Notes under the pieces: model-generated | What the model saw: the letters and a program-made list of their open reading frames with translations, nothing else | What the model was told of the DNA's origin: nothing | Databases searched by the model: none | Source: Beaufortia kweichowensis | Taxonomy: Eukaryota; Chordata; Actinopteri; Cypriniformes; Gastromyzontidae | Direction: 5' to 3' | DNA length: 64,000 nt | Assembly (NCBI GenBank): GCA_019155185.1 | Contig: CM032800.1 | Span: forward strand, 17,690,938-17,754,937 | Program-made: the position numbers and the translations under genes | Shown: in pieces, positions 40,733 to 53,685 of the stretch | How the letters are laid out: the number at the start of each line of letters is the position of its first letter | Position numbering within the stretch: position 1 is the stretch's first letter

Positions 40733-43454
40733 ACACAATGATCTTAGATGTTTTTCGTATTAATCATGTTTTATTGTAGTAATAAAACAGGTTTCTGTGG
40801 CCGTTCAAGTCTTTTTGGTCAGTGCTTTCTGTTTATCTCGACAAAAATGCACGTCAAAATGCAGTTCGCTGTATATTTCAGTACAGAATCGAGTTTATTC
40901 AATGATTCAGTACTTTGTGTTACAATATACTTACGTCTGCTATGTGAGTAAACTTACAGTATTAGGGTTTATAAGCTTACATAACATATCGTTTTATTAC
41001 AGCTAAGTTACAAATACTTTAATAAATTAACTTTTTTTTACAGTAAACCTTCAGCTAAACTGTTTTCATTCATTTTTCACTCATTTCAACTAAACAGATT
41101 TTTGCATTCGATCTGTTCAAATGACTTAATATTTGTGAGATGTACTTTTAAAGTAAACTGAACTCAAAATAGCTCATGCAACAATACACTTAAAATAATG
41201 AGTTTAATAAACAAATCACTTTTACAGAATCTTACAAATACAAAATGAAAACCTCTGGACAGATGTGGAAAAAAGATTTTGGATTAAAATGGGGAGTACT
41301 GTTTCTTCACCCTCTTGTTCTTCATTCGTATATGTGTGTGTGTAAGGACTTTAGCAGGGAAAGAATTGTCCGTTTCATGTCAGTCATGTATAAAAGAGGA
41401 GGACCTGAGGAGCAGATCTTGACGGGTCGTGAGCGATTCATCTGGAGTTAATGTGCTGCAGCTGTGCTCTAATGAACTGAGGCCAGAGGAGAAGATCCAC
41501 CGCTGTGACACCTTCTGCATCTATCAATGAAACTCCCAGCAGACACCTTCTCCTGCCAGCAGACACCTTCTCCTGCTTACCGCTTTCAATGATAGAAGCG
41601 TTCATGTGATCTCTCAAATAGAGACGTTGTTTTGCAATTTTGTATTTTTTCACTTCTCGACAAATGCAGGAAACAAATGAAAGATCAAAGGATTTTCTTC
41701 AATAGTAGCTATGCAAGCCTGAGTCCCGGCTCTTGTTTCCCTCTCTCTCATCACGTGTTTTTTTCTGTCTCTCTATATTATACTATAAAAATCAAAGACT
41801 GCAAAAGCCAAGACTAAAACTTTGAAAAGCTGAAAAGTGAGATTTGAGATTACGCCAGCATATTTTAACTAAGCTCAAATTTGTTCAATTCTGAGCCTTC
41901 TGAAACCAATCAAATTAATACTTTACTGTAAAGCAAGAAATATTTAAGGCAATTTATTGTAAAAATGTATCATGTAAAAATGATTACAAAATATAAAAAA
42001 GTGCATTTTTGCTCATCCCATGAGTGAACGGCATGGATTTTATTTTATTTTTTGGTAATAATAAAATTACAAAAGCTTTTTGCAGCAAAAGTAAACAATG
42101 TATGATCTTTTTCCACAATGTTATTAAACCACTTTCTTAAAAAGTCAGTCTTCAGGTCCATAAAATCAAGCGTAAATGTGCAGCACAACAGAAACTTTAT
42201 CATTCATTTAAAATATTTTTGATAAAATGTTTAATACAATAATGTTTTTGTCTCTGCATATTTCTTTTACAAAAACACTCTTGATTGTAATGGCATCCCC
42301 ACACGTTTATATATTCTTTTATACTGTTATTATACTGAAGTGTAATTTTACATAAAGCCTCTGTCCCTGCTGTCTTGATCATTGATAACATTGTTGTAAT
42401 TTGTTGAATTGTTGTACATCATCTTGTTTGTCTTTACTTTACTTTACTGCATTTTGATGTTTGCTCTTTATTGCCCAACATCATGTGAATTATGAGTTTG
42501 ATTCAATATCAATTGAAATATTCATTGGTGGTTTATGTTTTGAACATGTTATTATATATGGGGGTGGTGTTGGACTGAGTAACAGATTGTAGCATGAGTT
42601 AATTTTGCACCTGTGAAGAAGATCTACAGTGTGTTATAATTATGTGTCATTTTCTCACCTGTCCATTACCTGATGATTCTGCCAACGTACATCATCTGCC
42701 TTTGTTTCCTCTTCCATTGGTCCCTCCTCCTCCGCTTGTATAGACACATGCTGGGGACGAGTATGGCTAGTGTATTCTATCAAACAATGCTGTAAAACGG
42801 TTTAAACACACCTGCAGAGCTGAACATTAGTCAGAAAGCTGATGGTGGTCTTGTTCACATGTAACTGTAGTTCTTGCACATAAACATCTTAAACATTTGG
42901 ATACAGAGACACTGAAATGTCTAATATTGAATTATGTCAGTTCCTGGACTAAATTCATCTGAAAACATTGAATTTATTACAAAAAAAGAAAAAATACATC
43001 TACATCTATGAGGTTACACTATTAGATCAGACAACATATTCTCGACTGTAGGTCAGGATAAATGGTCTAAAATCATTAGATTGGAGTGGTCAAATAGTTT
43101 TTTGGCATTGGAGGAGTGTCCCGTAGCTAATCTTACACAATACAAAATACGAATTATGTTTAATAAAAAATAAACTTACAATTATTGAATTAATTTGAGG
43201 GTTCTAAACATAATACATGAAATGTTTAAATGTTTTACACAGAAAGCAAATAAAAACAAATTGAATATTTATTCATAATTTAATTCATTTTAATATTTTT
43301 ATATTGTTTACGAAATTTTTGTTTTCCTGCGATGACAAAGATAAATGTTTAGCATCAACACAAACACAAAGATGTTTTTGACCACTTCATTTCAGACATT
43401 ATGTGTTTAGTCCATCATTAGAACGATTACATCTAAGGGAGAGAATACATTAAA
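40733..43454. other. No gene recognised
   Basis: A/T-rich DNA. The only local oddity is a 20-bp direct duplication ccagcagacaccttctcctg at 41536-41575. No exon or repeat family identified. Confidence 0.4.
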
Positions 43455-43880
43455 TGTCACAGAAACACCAATCAGCGATCACTATCATCAGAATTCTAAT
43501 CCTGCATCCAGTCACAAGCACAACCCTCCCACAGTCACTTTGTCTGGGGTCTCCCCTGTGGATAAGGACTTATTACCTGTGACTTACCTGCTTCCTGTTC
43601 CTGACTCCTCCATCTCCTGCGTCTCCTTGTCTGTTCCTGTGAGTGTGAAAATACTCTCTACAGTTCATCACTCCATCGCTCCTAGAACAGAAACACCAGT
43701 TCAACTTCAGTAACTATATCCAGAGACTTTACTTTATACTGTTGAGTCTGCATCCTGTAACAGAAGACCAGAGCAAACCATCATGAACCAGGCAGGCAAA
43801 GATCAGTTTCCCTAGCCCTAACCCTCCGAACTCTTTCTCCACCACCGTCAGCACCTGCTCCCACGCATTGAATTATACTG
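43455..43880 (+). mobile_element. LTR and gag start of a truncated Ty3/gypsy element
   Basis: A 308-bp LTR-like segment runs from tgtcacagaaacaccaatca to gcatcctgtaaca (43455-43762), with TG...CA ends. It is followed by a short leader and a Met at about 43783 (MNQAGKDQFP), then degenerate gag-like text. The element is cut off near 43880, before the SINE. No second LTR is present, and stops make it inactive. Confidence 0.55.
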
Positions 43881-43914
43881 GTGAAAAAAATATAACATGT
43901 AATAGATGTAATAA

Positions 43915-45427
43915 AGTTGTAGCCTAGTGGTTAAAGACATATACATTTATATATATATATATATATATATATAATAACTAGACGCGTCATTGGCCGCTTC
44001 TGTCCGTTCCTGCGATACGTCAACGCGCCGCCATATTGTCTCGGTCATGAGTCCCCTTGAATCAAGTGCAACTAAACGGCAGAGCTGCGATTTATCAAGA
44101 TTAAAAATAAAACGTTTCTATTTATCAACTGATATCAGTGATTTATGATCTACCTGGTGTTCAAAACAATCTCCAGTTACGTAAAATAGTACGACAAGAT
44201 AGTTAGAAAAATATTTATTTCATAAGGAATGGCGAGAGCTGCACACTTGTCATGTATATTTTGGGCTTTTTAACTTTATGGTTAAGAATTGTGGAGGCAT
44301 CACTAATGTAATATCATTAATTTCACAAAAAATAAATAAAGTCTTCCAACCGAGGAAAATGCTTTTCTGTCATTAATCTCAGTGTTTTGGGGGTTTTTTT
44401 AGCTTCAGGTCAGAACATACCTGTTCTCTTTGAAATACTGAGAAAAATAGTAATGTGCATGTTAAGTAATAACTTACCATATTTGAGAAAACAAGCAGAC
44501 AAATAAAAATACAATCACACCGACTCATTTCTGTATTTTATTCACAGAATGAAAATGTTTCAGTTATTTACAGATTTATACTTTAAAAACAGACAATAAC
44601 TGATGGATCCTCTCTGGTACAACAACAGTGAATTAAATATAATTGTAATATAGTATAAATATAAAATAACAAATAATATGTACAGTAGTTTAACTATATG
44701 AATAATTATGGACAACAGTCAAAAAAGTAAATCATAAATAAATCAACTGCAGAACAACAAAAAAACACTGTGAATAGTGCCATAATATAATATTATTACT
44801 AGTATATACTAATATTAGTAAAACTAGTAGGTTGGCATACTCGATTTTGAGAGAAAGACTGCAGTATAAACGAATTATCTTACTTGCAATTTATTTTATA
44901 ATAGAAAATATGACAAAAGCTGAAACTATTTCTGAAAGAATTTAAAAACTTTCTGAAGTCTCAACTCACAGCTAATTAGCGCTATCGCTAGCTATTAATA
45001 GTCTGACTCCTACTGACATTCAGTGTCAACAAAATGTTTTAATGACCAAATACAAACAAAAGTAACTTTTCAGTCTTACATGTGAAAGGTAATTTCCCGT
45101 TTTAAATTGCACACCCACAAGCAGCACATGAAACAGGCATTTTTCTCCAGTCCAGTAATGAGAGTTATGAAAACGTTGATCTAGCTAAGATGGCAGCGGC
45201 ATTGACGTATGATCCAGCGGCATTGACGTATGATCCAGCGGCCAATGTCGCATCTAGGTATTTTATATATGTCTATGGTTGGAGAGTTGGACTTGTGACC
45301 AGAAGGTTGTCGATTCGAGTCCCAGTACCAGCAGGAAACAACTAAGGTGCCCTTGAGCAAGACACCTCAGCCCCAATAGCTCCCCTTGTAAGTCACTTAA
45401 AGCGTCTGCTAAATGAATAAATGTAAA
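43915..45427 (+). mobile_element. tRNA-derived SINE split by a DNA transposon
   Basis: Left part gttgtagcctagtggtta (43915-43932) is the A-box region. The right part from 45281 (ggagagttggacttgtgacc, then agaaggttgtcgattcgagt) carries the B box and continues to the typical gcgtctgctaaatgaataaa end at 45427. Removing the insertion and one copy of tggtt restores a continuous tRNA-like head. The body gagcaagacacctcagcccc is typical of a widespread fish SINE. Confidence 0.7.
43933..45275. mobile_element. Non-autonomous DNA transposon with terminal repeats
   Basis: 1.34 kb inside the SINE, flanked by tggtt (43928-43932 and 45276-45280). Inverted ends: left ...agacatatac... ctagacgcgtcattggccgc (43978 on), right reverse complement tagacatatataaaa... 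ctagatgcgacattggccgc. The left end has an expanded (AT)n run (43950-43972), and the right end has a tandem 21-bp duplication gcggcattgacgtatgatcca. No transposase frame was found. Confidence 0.65.
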
Positions 45428-46099
45428 GTTATTTATGAATAAAAGTCATGGGGCAACATTAACAGTTCAGTTATTACCCATGTTTTTAACGCATTCATTT
45501 AGAACGGTGATCAAACTGATCTACCTGCGCATTCAACGCTTTTAATGCATACCTTCCAGCCAATCAGAATCCAGTATTCAGACAGACCATAGTATAAATT
45601 GTGTTATTTAACGGTATAAAGCAATAAAACATATTGCAGGTGAAAATATGGTCTGGAAAGTCCAAAAATATGTACATAAATACATAAAACAATATGTCAA
45701 CTAACAAACTAACATAGATCATGGTTTAACTAAAGTAACCATATTTTGAGTTTTTTACTGAGCTTATACAAACGCTACCACATGAATATATGGTTGCTAC
45801 TCGCTACACATCTACTATGGTAAAACCGTGGTATTTTCTTTAATCTTCAAAAAAGTTTTCATCTTTATTTTTTAATAAAACAGAAGAACTCTTTTTCATT
45901 GCTAGCTAACAATTAGCATGTAGCGCAAACTTTGACCTCCAAATGTCACTGTCAGTATGAGTGAAATCTTGTGCCTGCAATTCTTTCCCTGTTTATATAA
46001 CATTTACAAAAATCATTATTTAGTTCAAATGACTATCTTTGATATGGCATTTGTTGTCATTTGCTGCACTTACTTTTTAGTTTTAACTTGTTGTCTAAC
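45428..46099. other. No gene recognised
   Basis: A/T-rich sequence between the SINE and repeat A copy 2; nothing identifiable. Confidence 0.4.
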
Positions 46100-46586
46100 C
46101 ACTGGCGTAAATTTGTTATGAAAAGTGGTGGACTTTTCAGCAATTAAATTAATAAACTAATAAATAAATAACCAAATTAATAAACAGTCCATACTGTTTA
46201 CTGTGGCAGATTTGCAATACTAGAAAGAATCTCTCTCGTCAGGTCACTAATGCACTTTAACTTAATTAATACCAATACAATAACATGTGCCACAGCGAGA
46301 GAAACAAACAGATTTCTGTTGTTGAGCTGCTGATGGAGAGATTCTCTCCCTGAACAATAAAACAATAGAAGTTTTTATATGTATTATTTTAAACATTCAG
46401 CTTATATGTGTATAGCAAATGGTGTAGAGCAAGAAAACAAAACGAGAACACACAATAATAATAACGGTCTATAGAGGGATAAAGCATATCAAGTAAATAA
46501 TATAAATAATAAATGAATTATTCTTTAAATAATAATAATGATGGTCTGTATTGAGCATAACGGGAATGCGCAGCATTATGACTTAC
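46100..46586 (+). repeat. Repeat A, copy 2, truncated at right
   Basis: Starts actggcgtaaatttg and shares most of its length with 10788-11250 at about 95% identity, including ggcagatttgcaatactaga and ctgctgatggagagattctc. It stops at cattatgacttac, losing the right terminal part seen in copy 1. The flank 46587-46812 is unclassified. Confidence 0.8.
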
Positions 46587-47859
46587 ATATATGAGAGTCA
46601 GAAATGGTCAAATTGGGACAAAAAAAAGGTATGAGCCCGATTCTAAACCCTCTGCAATACCCATGTGTGAGTGCAGTCACAGTGCTGTGAGGAACCCAAG
46701 CCGCATCAGGGGGAACACAACTGGCAATCAGTACCTTTTACCTTTCAGCTGACTGTGCGTGTCCGTCCCGGAACAGCTAACACAGAGATCATGTCCTTAC
46801 TGGAAATATAGCTGTTACAGTCGTCCGTGTAGAGACAAGAGTCGCGGAGACAGGAATACTTCAACGAAAACTTTACTAGGAATAAACACCAGGAATACAT
46901 CCAATGGAATAAAGCGAGCTTAACACGCAACAACATAAACTAACATTAACACACGACAAAGAACAAAGGAAAACACAGGGCTTAAATAATGGTCCATTGA
47001 TGAATGTGCACAGGTGCCGGTGATGAATCAATGATGATTGATTGTGAACAGGTGAGTGGAGTGCAAAGGATTATGGGGAATGGAGTCCGGGCAAACACAT
47101 GGGGCTGTGACAGTATCCCCCCTCCCGGAAGGCGCGTCCTCGTGCCGCAGAAGGACCAACAGAGGAGGGAGGGTGGGGGTCCTGGAGGAGGAGAAGAAGG
47201 TGGTGAGGACGAGGGCGGTGACCCAGACTCCATCTGGCCACGGTGGAGAAGATGGTGGGAGGAGCCATGGAGGAGGGAGTGACGGATCCAGGGGCCCGAC
47301 CGCCAGAGCCGAAACTGGGGAAGTGGGATCCCCGGGCCAAGATTGAAAGCCGCAGAGCCAGGGTGACTCGGAGGGCCGAGGCGGAGCCGACAGCTCTGCC
47401 GACCGAGGTGGAACTGTGGTACCGGCAGAGCGCGGCGACAGCGGAGGGACCGAGGATGAAGGAGGAGCTGAAGGAAGGGAGGAGCCTGACCGAGCCTGTG
47501 GGACGTACCGTCGAGCCGAAGGAGGAGAAGGGGAGTCCAAGCGAGGCCGGAGAGACGAGGGAGCCCGGTGGAGGTAGTGCGAGGGTGGGGCACAGTGGAG
47601 GTGAGGGAGGTAAGGGCAGAGGTGGAGCTGTTTGGTCAGAGGGCTGCAGAGGAGTCTGGGCCTCGGAGGCAGGAGGCGTGTAGGCGCCAGGGCCCGGAAG
47701 GCCCGAGGCGAGCCCCAGCGCCTAGGTGGCGAGGCATGGAGGCGAGCAGAGGGACTGAGGGGGGCTGGCAAAGACAGGGGAGTAGGCTAGGCAGAACACA
47801 GAGGAGGCGGGAGAGGGAGGCTGGGCGGGAGCTTGGGGGCTTGGTCAGGCGGCTCGGGG

Positions 47860-48115
47860 TCAGGAGGCTCCGGGGCGGAGCCAGGAACCTCAGGGGCAGA
47901 GCCAGAAACCTCCTCGAAGCTCCCTCTCGGCCCACTTCCAGACAGCAGATCTTTTACCTCGCTGTAGAGGCCAAAAAGAAACAGCAGCCGGAGGTTGCCG
48001 TCTGGACACCCTGCTATCTCTCCCATGACCGCAAAGATGTGGGTCGAGGTGTGGGCCGAGAGGGGCGATCCTCCTGGCCCTGGCAGAGGAAAGCTTTCAC
48101 CTGGGCAATAATGTC
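47860..48115 (-). pseudogene. Gag-like head and Pro-rich tail of the small LTR element
   Basis: The minus-strand frame starts near 48115 with MSVDIIAQVKAFLCQGQEDR and continues into a Pro/Ser-rich region with repeated SGSAPEVPGSAPEPPDPEPP units encoded one frame away. The QGQ-D/ER motif is shared with the related element at 15.3 kb. No capsid MHR, zinc knuckle, protease or RT is seen. Frames change within the region, so it is probably not translated as one protein here. Confidence 0.45.
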
Positions 48116-48258
48116 GACGGACATCTCTTTCTTCTTCCTCTTCTCTGTAGTTTGGTTGTGTGTTCTGTTACAGTCGTCCGTGTAGAGACAAGAGTCGCTA
48201 GGAATACTAGGAATAAACACCAGGAATACATCCAATGGAATAAAGAGAGCTTAACACG

Positions 48259-49891
48259 TGTGGCATAAAGGGGGGGGGCGGTGGAGAAGAGCTGGTCGCT
48301 AAACGCTAAGAGCCCAGACTCAAGTACTGGTGGGAAAACCGACTACGCCACCTGGGACAAATTCACCCAGGAAATAGAAAAACCCTTGGTTTATTTAAGT
48401 AGGTCACGCTGGTTCGATTCTCTAATAAATAAAGTGTAGGCAAGAAACGTGGGTAATTCATAAAAATACAAAATTTATTAGTTTGATCGTAGGATAAAAG
48501 ATCACTTTAAAATATCAATGAGCACACCATGCCACTCCTGGTAGCTCCGTATCAGTAACACATTCTACAACCTAATAAATCACAAATCACACAATAGAAA
48601 AGAGACACAACATGACAAAATATATAATTCACAGGACTGGAGTTACCCACCGGAGCGATCACCAAGGCTAGTAATCCCACAGCACACTTCCACACACACA
48701 CACACGCACACAGTGAGGTTAAATCACACAGTCATACACTTTAGAAGTGCCACACGGCAAACTTTGAAGTACCACCACCACCACCAAGATCCTTCTCCGT
48801 GGGCCCCAAACTCCTGAAAAATATACAAATAAGAAATTCTTTAAACAGGCCTAAATAACACATTGGATGATAACATTCCCTATTCAATAACCATACAGCA
48901 ATGAATAGTGATCATTTAAATGCACCAATCCACACGATCACCTTCAACAAAAACAACAAACTAAAAAGAAAAAGAGAAAATATACTTTTGCATTATAAAA
49001 CAAACAAAATACAAAAACAACCACATAACATTCAAAGAAAAATCAAGAAAAAGAAAAGAACCAAGAAACCGGGTGCTGACAATAGCAGCAGCAGTGATGA
49101 TGATAGCAATAGCAGCAACGATGATGATTATAGCAATAACAATAGCAGTGATGATGATAGCAATAGCAGCAGTGACGATGATGATAGCAATAGCAATAGC
49201 AGCAGCGACGATGATGATAGCAATAGCAATAGCAGCAGCGGCGATGATGATGATAGCAATATGATAATAGCAATAGCGGCGATGGTGATAGCAATAAACG
49301 CCCCGGACGAAAAGGGAGAATCCTTAAACAAATAGAGACATACCGTAAAGTAGTTAGCATTATTTACGTGTCCTACTAAAATTCCAATCCGGTAAGCAGA
49401 CAGATAAAAAGTAACCACTTACCCACAGCACTATGTGAACTTTACATATAGTTCACCACCCAGAATAACCGGATAGGCCAAACTTGGCCACTGTCAGACT
49501 GAAGCACAGGGACTGCACATTACTCAACCGGCACCCAACAAGGGTGAGCGCTGTATTTACAATTTGGATGGATTTCACCTACCTGATAACAGAGCAGTCA
49601 CAAGACTCACTAACGAGGCAACCGATGGCGACACACACCCAAGTGCGGAACAAAGCTACGATGACAAATAACTTAAGTACCACACAAATAATCATTATAA
49701 CACAATTCCCAAGTGGCTACATGCTAACTGCACATACCTGACAGCACCGTCAACACCACAAAGAAAAGGGGAGGGTCCAGATGTGACGCATCCCTAGCAG
49801 CACCCAAACAGCTCTAAAATAGTGTACCCTCACTGCCAATTGGCCATCCCAAGTGCCAATCACCATTAGCAATTCCATTCATTCTGCCACA
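48259..49891 (-). repeat. 3' LTR of the gypsy element
   Basis: 1,633 bp. It contains a tandem region of gat/agc triplets at 49080-49300 whose repeats are about 27-30 bases (gatgatgatagcaatagc and caatagcagcagcga). This region gives long but meaningless Ser/Asp or Ile/Ala frames. On the minus strand the LTR is preceded by a short purine stretch ggagtggat next to 49891. Confidence 0.92.
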
Positions 49892-49939
49892 ATCCACTCC
49901 CGGCTTGTGCATCGTGCATTGACGATGAGCCCAAGAGAA

Positions 49940-51850
49940 CTATTCACCAAAAATCTTTAGTCCCAAGGACGGGAACCAGGTAACCGCAGTACTACCCTCT
50001 ATACCAGACATAATACCTTCCTGCACTGACCGTGGGAGATGATTTACATTAGAATGCTGCCCAGCAGTAGTCCTTCCTGTCCTCCTCACCACACTCCCAG
50101 CACTTGCTGCAGGGTTTGCGGGAGGATATAATATTAATGGCTGTATATCTGCCTCTACCTCAGGACTTCCTTCCACTCCCTGGGCTCCTCCCGTCCCTTG
50201 TGGGACAGACTGGGCCCTATCCCGAGGCGCTTGCCTATTAACCTGTGGAGTTTCAGGCACCAAGATAAACAAGTCGCCCTCACCTGACTCTTCATTTCGA
50301 GGCCGCACAGATTCCACTACTGGAATATCCGGCAAGACAAGGGAGGGGTTCCTGCCAATTTGAGGTTTTAGCAAAGACCGGTGCACATGCTTTAGTTTAC
50401 CTAAGTCTGTAATAGGGGCGATAGTATACACTACACCACCTTCCCTAGGTGCCTTCAAGATCTTATACACCACTGAGCTCCACAGGTCATGGATTTTATG
50501 CCGGCCCCTCACGCCGTAATTGCGGAGATATACCAACTGACCCTCCTTCAGTGGTGATTCTCGTACCTGCAGATCATGCCTGGCCTTTCGACGCTCGGCC
50601 CCGGCACCCAGCCGTTCACGAACACCCTCAAACGCCACCTGCAGCCGATCCTGATGCTCCAGAACCCACCGATGAACACTCCCCGCCAATGGTTCCTCAA
50701 CTCTACCAAGCAGAAAGTCAACAGGGAGTCTAGGCTCCTGTCCGAACATCAAAAAATAAGGACACTCCCCCGTCGCTTGGTGAGGAGTCGTATTGTAAGC
50801 AAACAATACCTGCGGGAGGCAAGATGGCCAGTCTCTCTTCCTTGACACAGGCAAAGTACGCAAAAGGTTGTGCAACGTTCGATTGAACCGTTCACACTGG
50901 CCGTTTCCAGCTGGGTGGTACGGGGTAGTACGGGACTTTGCAACACCATACAACTGGCACAGCTGCTGAATAAGGTCTGACTCAAAGTTTCGGCCTTGGT
51001 CCGAATGGATACGACCAGGCACCCCAAACTTGGAAAACCACTCGACTACCAGAACCTGCGCCACCGTCTCCGCTCGCTGGTTTCTAGTGGGTACGGCCAA
51101 GGTGTACTTGGAAAAAATGTCGGTCATGACCAGCACATCCTCTAGACCAGAGCTTGATGGCTCCAATACCGTAAAATCCAAGGCCAGAATCTCATTTGGC
51201 CGTGCAGCCAACAAATGTCCCATGAAGCCAACGGGGGCATGGTGGACAACCTTAGCACTTTGGCACCTCTCACACTCCCGGCACCACCGGGCAATGTCAG
51301 AGGACATTCCTGGCCAATAACATCGCTGCCACACCAACTGGGTGGTACGCTCCACTCCTTGGTGCCCATGCTGTTGATGCAGTTGCGTTAGCACTTCCGA
51401 CTTCATGGACACTGGTAATAGCACTTGGAGAACCTCCTCTCCACCATCAGGACGAAACACCTGGCGATAAAGCACCCCCTCCTGTTCCACCAGGCGATCC
51501 CACTGCCGCATCAAAATCATAACCGCCCTGGAGAGCTTCTCACGCTCCTCAATACTGGGCCGCGATTTCCGCCTCCAAAACCTCAACAGCTCCCCGATAA
51601 TTACATCGTCTTGCTGTTGAACCCGCAAATCACTGGTGGAACAGCCGGGAAATGATACTATCTGATTCACCCGAGTCACCACCCCGCCTTGAGCAACTTG
51701 ACGCAGTGACACTGGAATAGCTGCACCAGGAAACCAATCCTGAACTTCTGTTACGGGGGGATTCTGACGTGACAACGCATCAGCATTACGGTTGCTCTTA
51801 CCGGATCTATATTTAAGCTCAAAATCAAAGCTGCCAACTGGGCAGCCCAA
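49940..51850 (-). pseudogene. Gypsy integrase reading frame, 636 codons
   Basis: Encodes the end of RNase H (FELKYRSGKSNRNADALSRQ). A zinc-binding HHCC domain follows (LHQQHGHQGVERTTQLVWQR, WCRECERCQSAK). The catalytic core has LALDFT, HSDQGRNFESD and the Glu in HPAGNGQCERFNRTL (a D, D-35-E set). The C-terminal part contains LVYLRNYGVRGRHK and a basic tail. The frame is open and the catalytic residues are intact. It is one frame away from the upstream RT/RNase H frame, so a single indel separates them near 51830. Confidence 0.88.
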
Positions 51851-52644
51851 CGCTGTTCCATGGCGCCCAGTTTAGCGGAGTTCAAATAGCTAAGAGGGTT
51901 ATTGTCCGTGTACACTACACACTTGTGTCCCAATAGGTACTCCCGGAACTTCTCAGTCATTGCCCACTTAAGCGCCAAAAATTCCAGCTTCATAGAACTG
52001 TAATTAGATGTATTACGCTCAGTGGGCCGAAGACCTCTACTTCCATAAGCTATGGGACGCACCTTACCCTGTTGTTCCTGTGAAAGGACTGCCCCTAGTC
52101 CCCCATGACTGGCATCCACTTCCAAAACAAACGGGAGTGAAAAGTCAGCATAGGCGAGCACAGGGGCAGTGGTAAGTCTACACTTTAACTCCTCAAAGCT
52201 ACTTTGACACTCGACAGACCAAGCTTCTATGAACTCACGGGACCCATGGTTTGGCCGCTTTGGGGCTGCTAGCTGAGCCACCAACCCATGGAGGGGAGCC
52301 GCTAACTTTGCAAACCCCTCCACAAAACGTCGGTAGTAGCTAGCAAACCCCAAAAACGACCGCAACCCCGCAACGCTGACTGGTTGAGGCCACTGCGAAA
52401 CTGCCTCGATCTTACCTGGGTCTGTAGAGACCCCTTCTGACGAAATCACATGACCCAAGTACTGCACCTCCCGTTTAAAGAAGGCACACTTGGACAATTT
52501 GGCCTTTAGCCCCTCTCGAAGTAACCGACTTAAAACTACCTCCATCCGAGCCAGATGTTGGTCAACTGAGGATGAAAACACAACCATGTCATCCAGGTAC
52601 AACAGCAGAGACTGGCACTGTTGGTCCCCAAACAACCTTTCCAT
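51751..52644 (-). pseudogene. Gypsy RT palm and RNase H
   Basis: RT motif LLLYLDDMVVFSSSVDQHLA (the YLDD box) is followed by QYLGHVISSEGVSTDPGKIE and SFLGFASYYRRFVEGFAKLA. RNase H follows with LEVDASHGGLGAVLSQ and CVVYTDNNPLSYLNSAKLG. The frame is open, but just upstream (52645-52690) FGLCNAP is one base out of frame from RLMERLFGDQ, so the RT is split. Confidence 0.88.
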
Positions 52645-53685
52645 TAATCTTTTGAAGGTACCGGGGCATTACAAAGCCCAAACGGCATCCTATTCCACTC
52701 AAAAAAGCCCGAATGGAGTACAAAAGCTGTCTTAGGTTTATCTACCTCCTTCACAGGGACCTGATTAGTACCCACTGGCAAGGTCCATGGTAGAAAACCA
52801 ACGGGCCCCTGCCAGTGAGTCCAACGATCTCCTCAATAACGAGGTGGCGGAAGGCATCCTTCCTGGTCTTGGAATTCAATGACGGTAGTCTACGCACGCG
52901 CAGACTACCATCCTTCTTCTTGACCAGGACAATGCTTTGAAGTAAGGGCTACAACTTTCTCTAATTACCTGAGCCTCAAGGAGTTGGTTAATGTGTGCTT
53001 TCACAACCTCATACTCGGAAGGAGGAATACGCCTGTACCGCTGCCGCACAGGGACTTCGTCCAACAAAGGGATATCATGTGAAATGAGGCTGGTACACCC
53101 CAAATCCCCCTCGTGCATAGAAAACACAGATGAATACTTATAAAGTAGGGCTCTCACCTTACCTTGATCTTGCACTGGCAACACAGCCAAATCAATTTCC
53201 CTGATCTGCTCCTGTACAGATGGAACAACCTGCACAACTTGAGAATTTGCCCTAGCAGAAACAGTCTGTACTTCAGTGACCTCTGGGGGTAAACTAACCA
53301 CATGAACATGGCTGACAGTACCTACCACTGTACTAGCATACATTAATACATCTACCACACCCACATTAACCACAGGCACATAAGCTGTACCACGATCCAC
53401 CTGCACCAGGGCAGGAGATGCCAACAAACCCGCAGGTAAACCAGAATCAGTTGGCTCAAACAGTACTGTGCCACTCGAGTACTGGGAAGAGCACGTTACA
53501 GCAACCAACTTCATGGTACCCCCAGGGATGCGCCATGCCCGGCGTCCCCGTATTTTAACTCGACCCCCCCTTATCGGAAATTGGCTGAACTTCAATGTGG
53601 TGACAATGCTGTAAGGCCTGAAAAACAGAAATAGGAGCCCGTGACACAACAGGTAAGTCGAAAAGACTTGTGCCATGCTGGCCAA
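52645..53685 (-). pseudogene. Gypsy RT N-terminal part
   Basis: Open frame 52876-53685 with VRQRYRRIPPSEYEVVKAHI and LLEAQVIRESCSPY. The expected IVLVKKKDGSLRV block lies in another frame at about 52860-52930, and the frame ends at a false stop after VDYRH. The boundary with the protease frame lies at a run of seven C on the + strand (53564-53570), a typical site for a one-base indel. Confidence 0.8.

Noticed and set aside
47004..48185. + strand frames of 92-205 codons in the small LTR element
   Set aside because: They run opposite to the element's own orientation through its Pro-rich region and show no domain; G-rich composition explains the lack of stops.
48901..49335. Ser/Asp/Asn-rich frame that recurs in both gypsy LTRs
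   Set aside because: It lies in the LTR tandem triplet region, differs in frame and length between the two LTRs and is on the wrong strand for the element.
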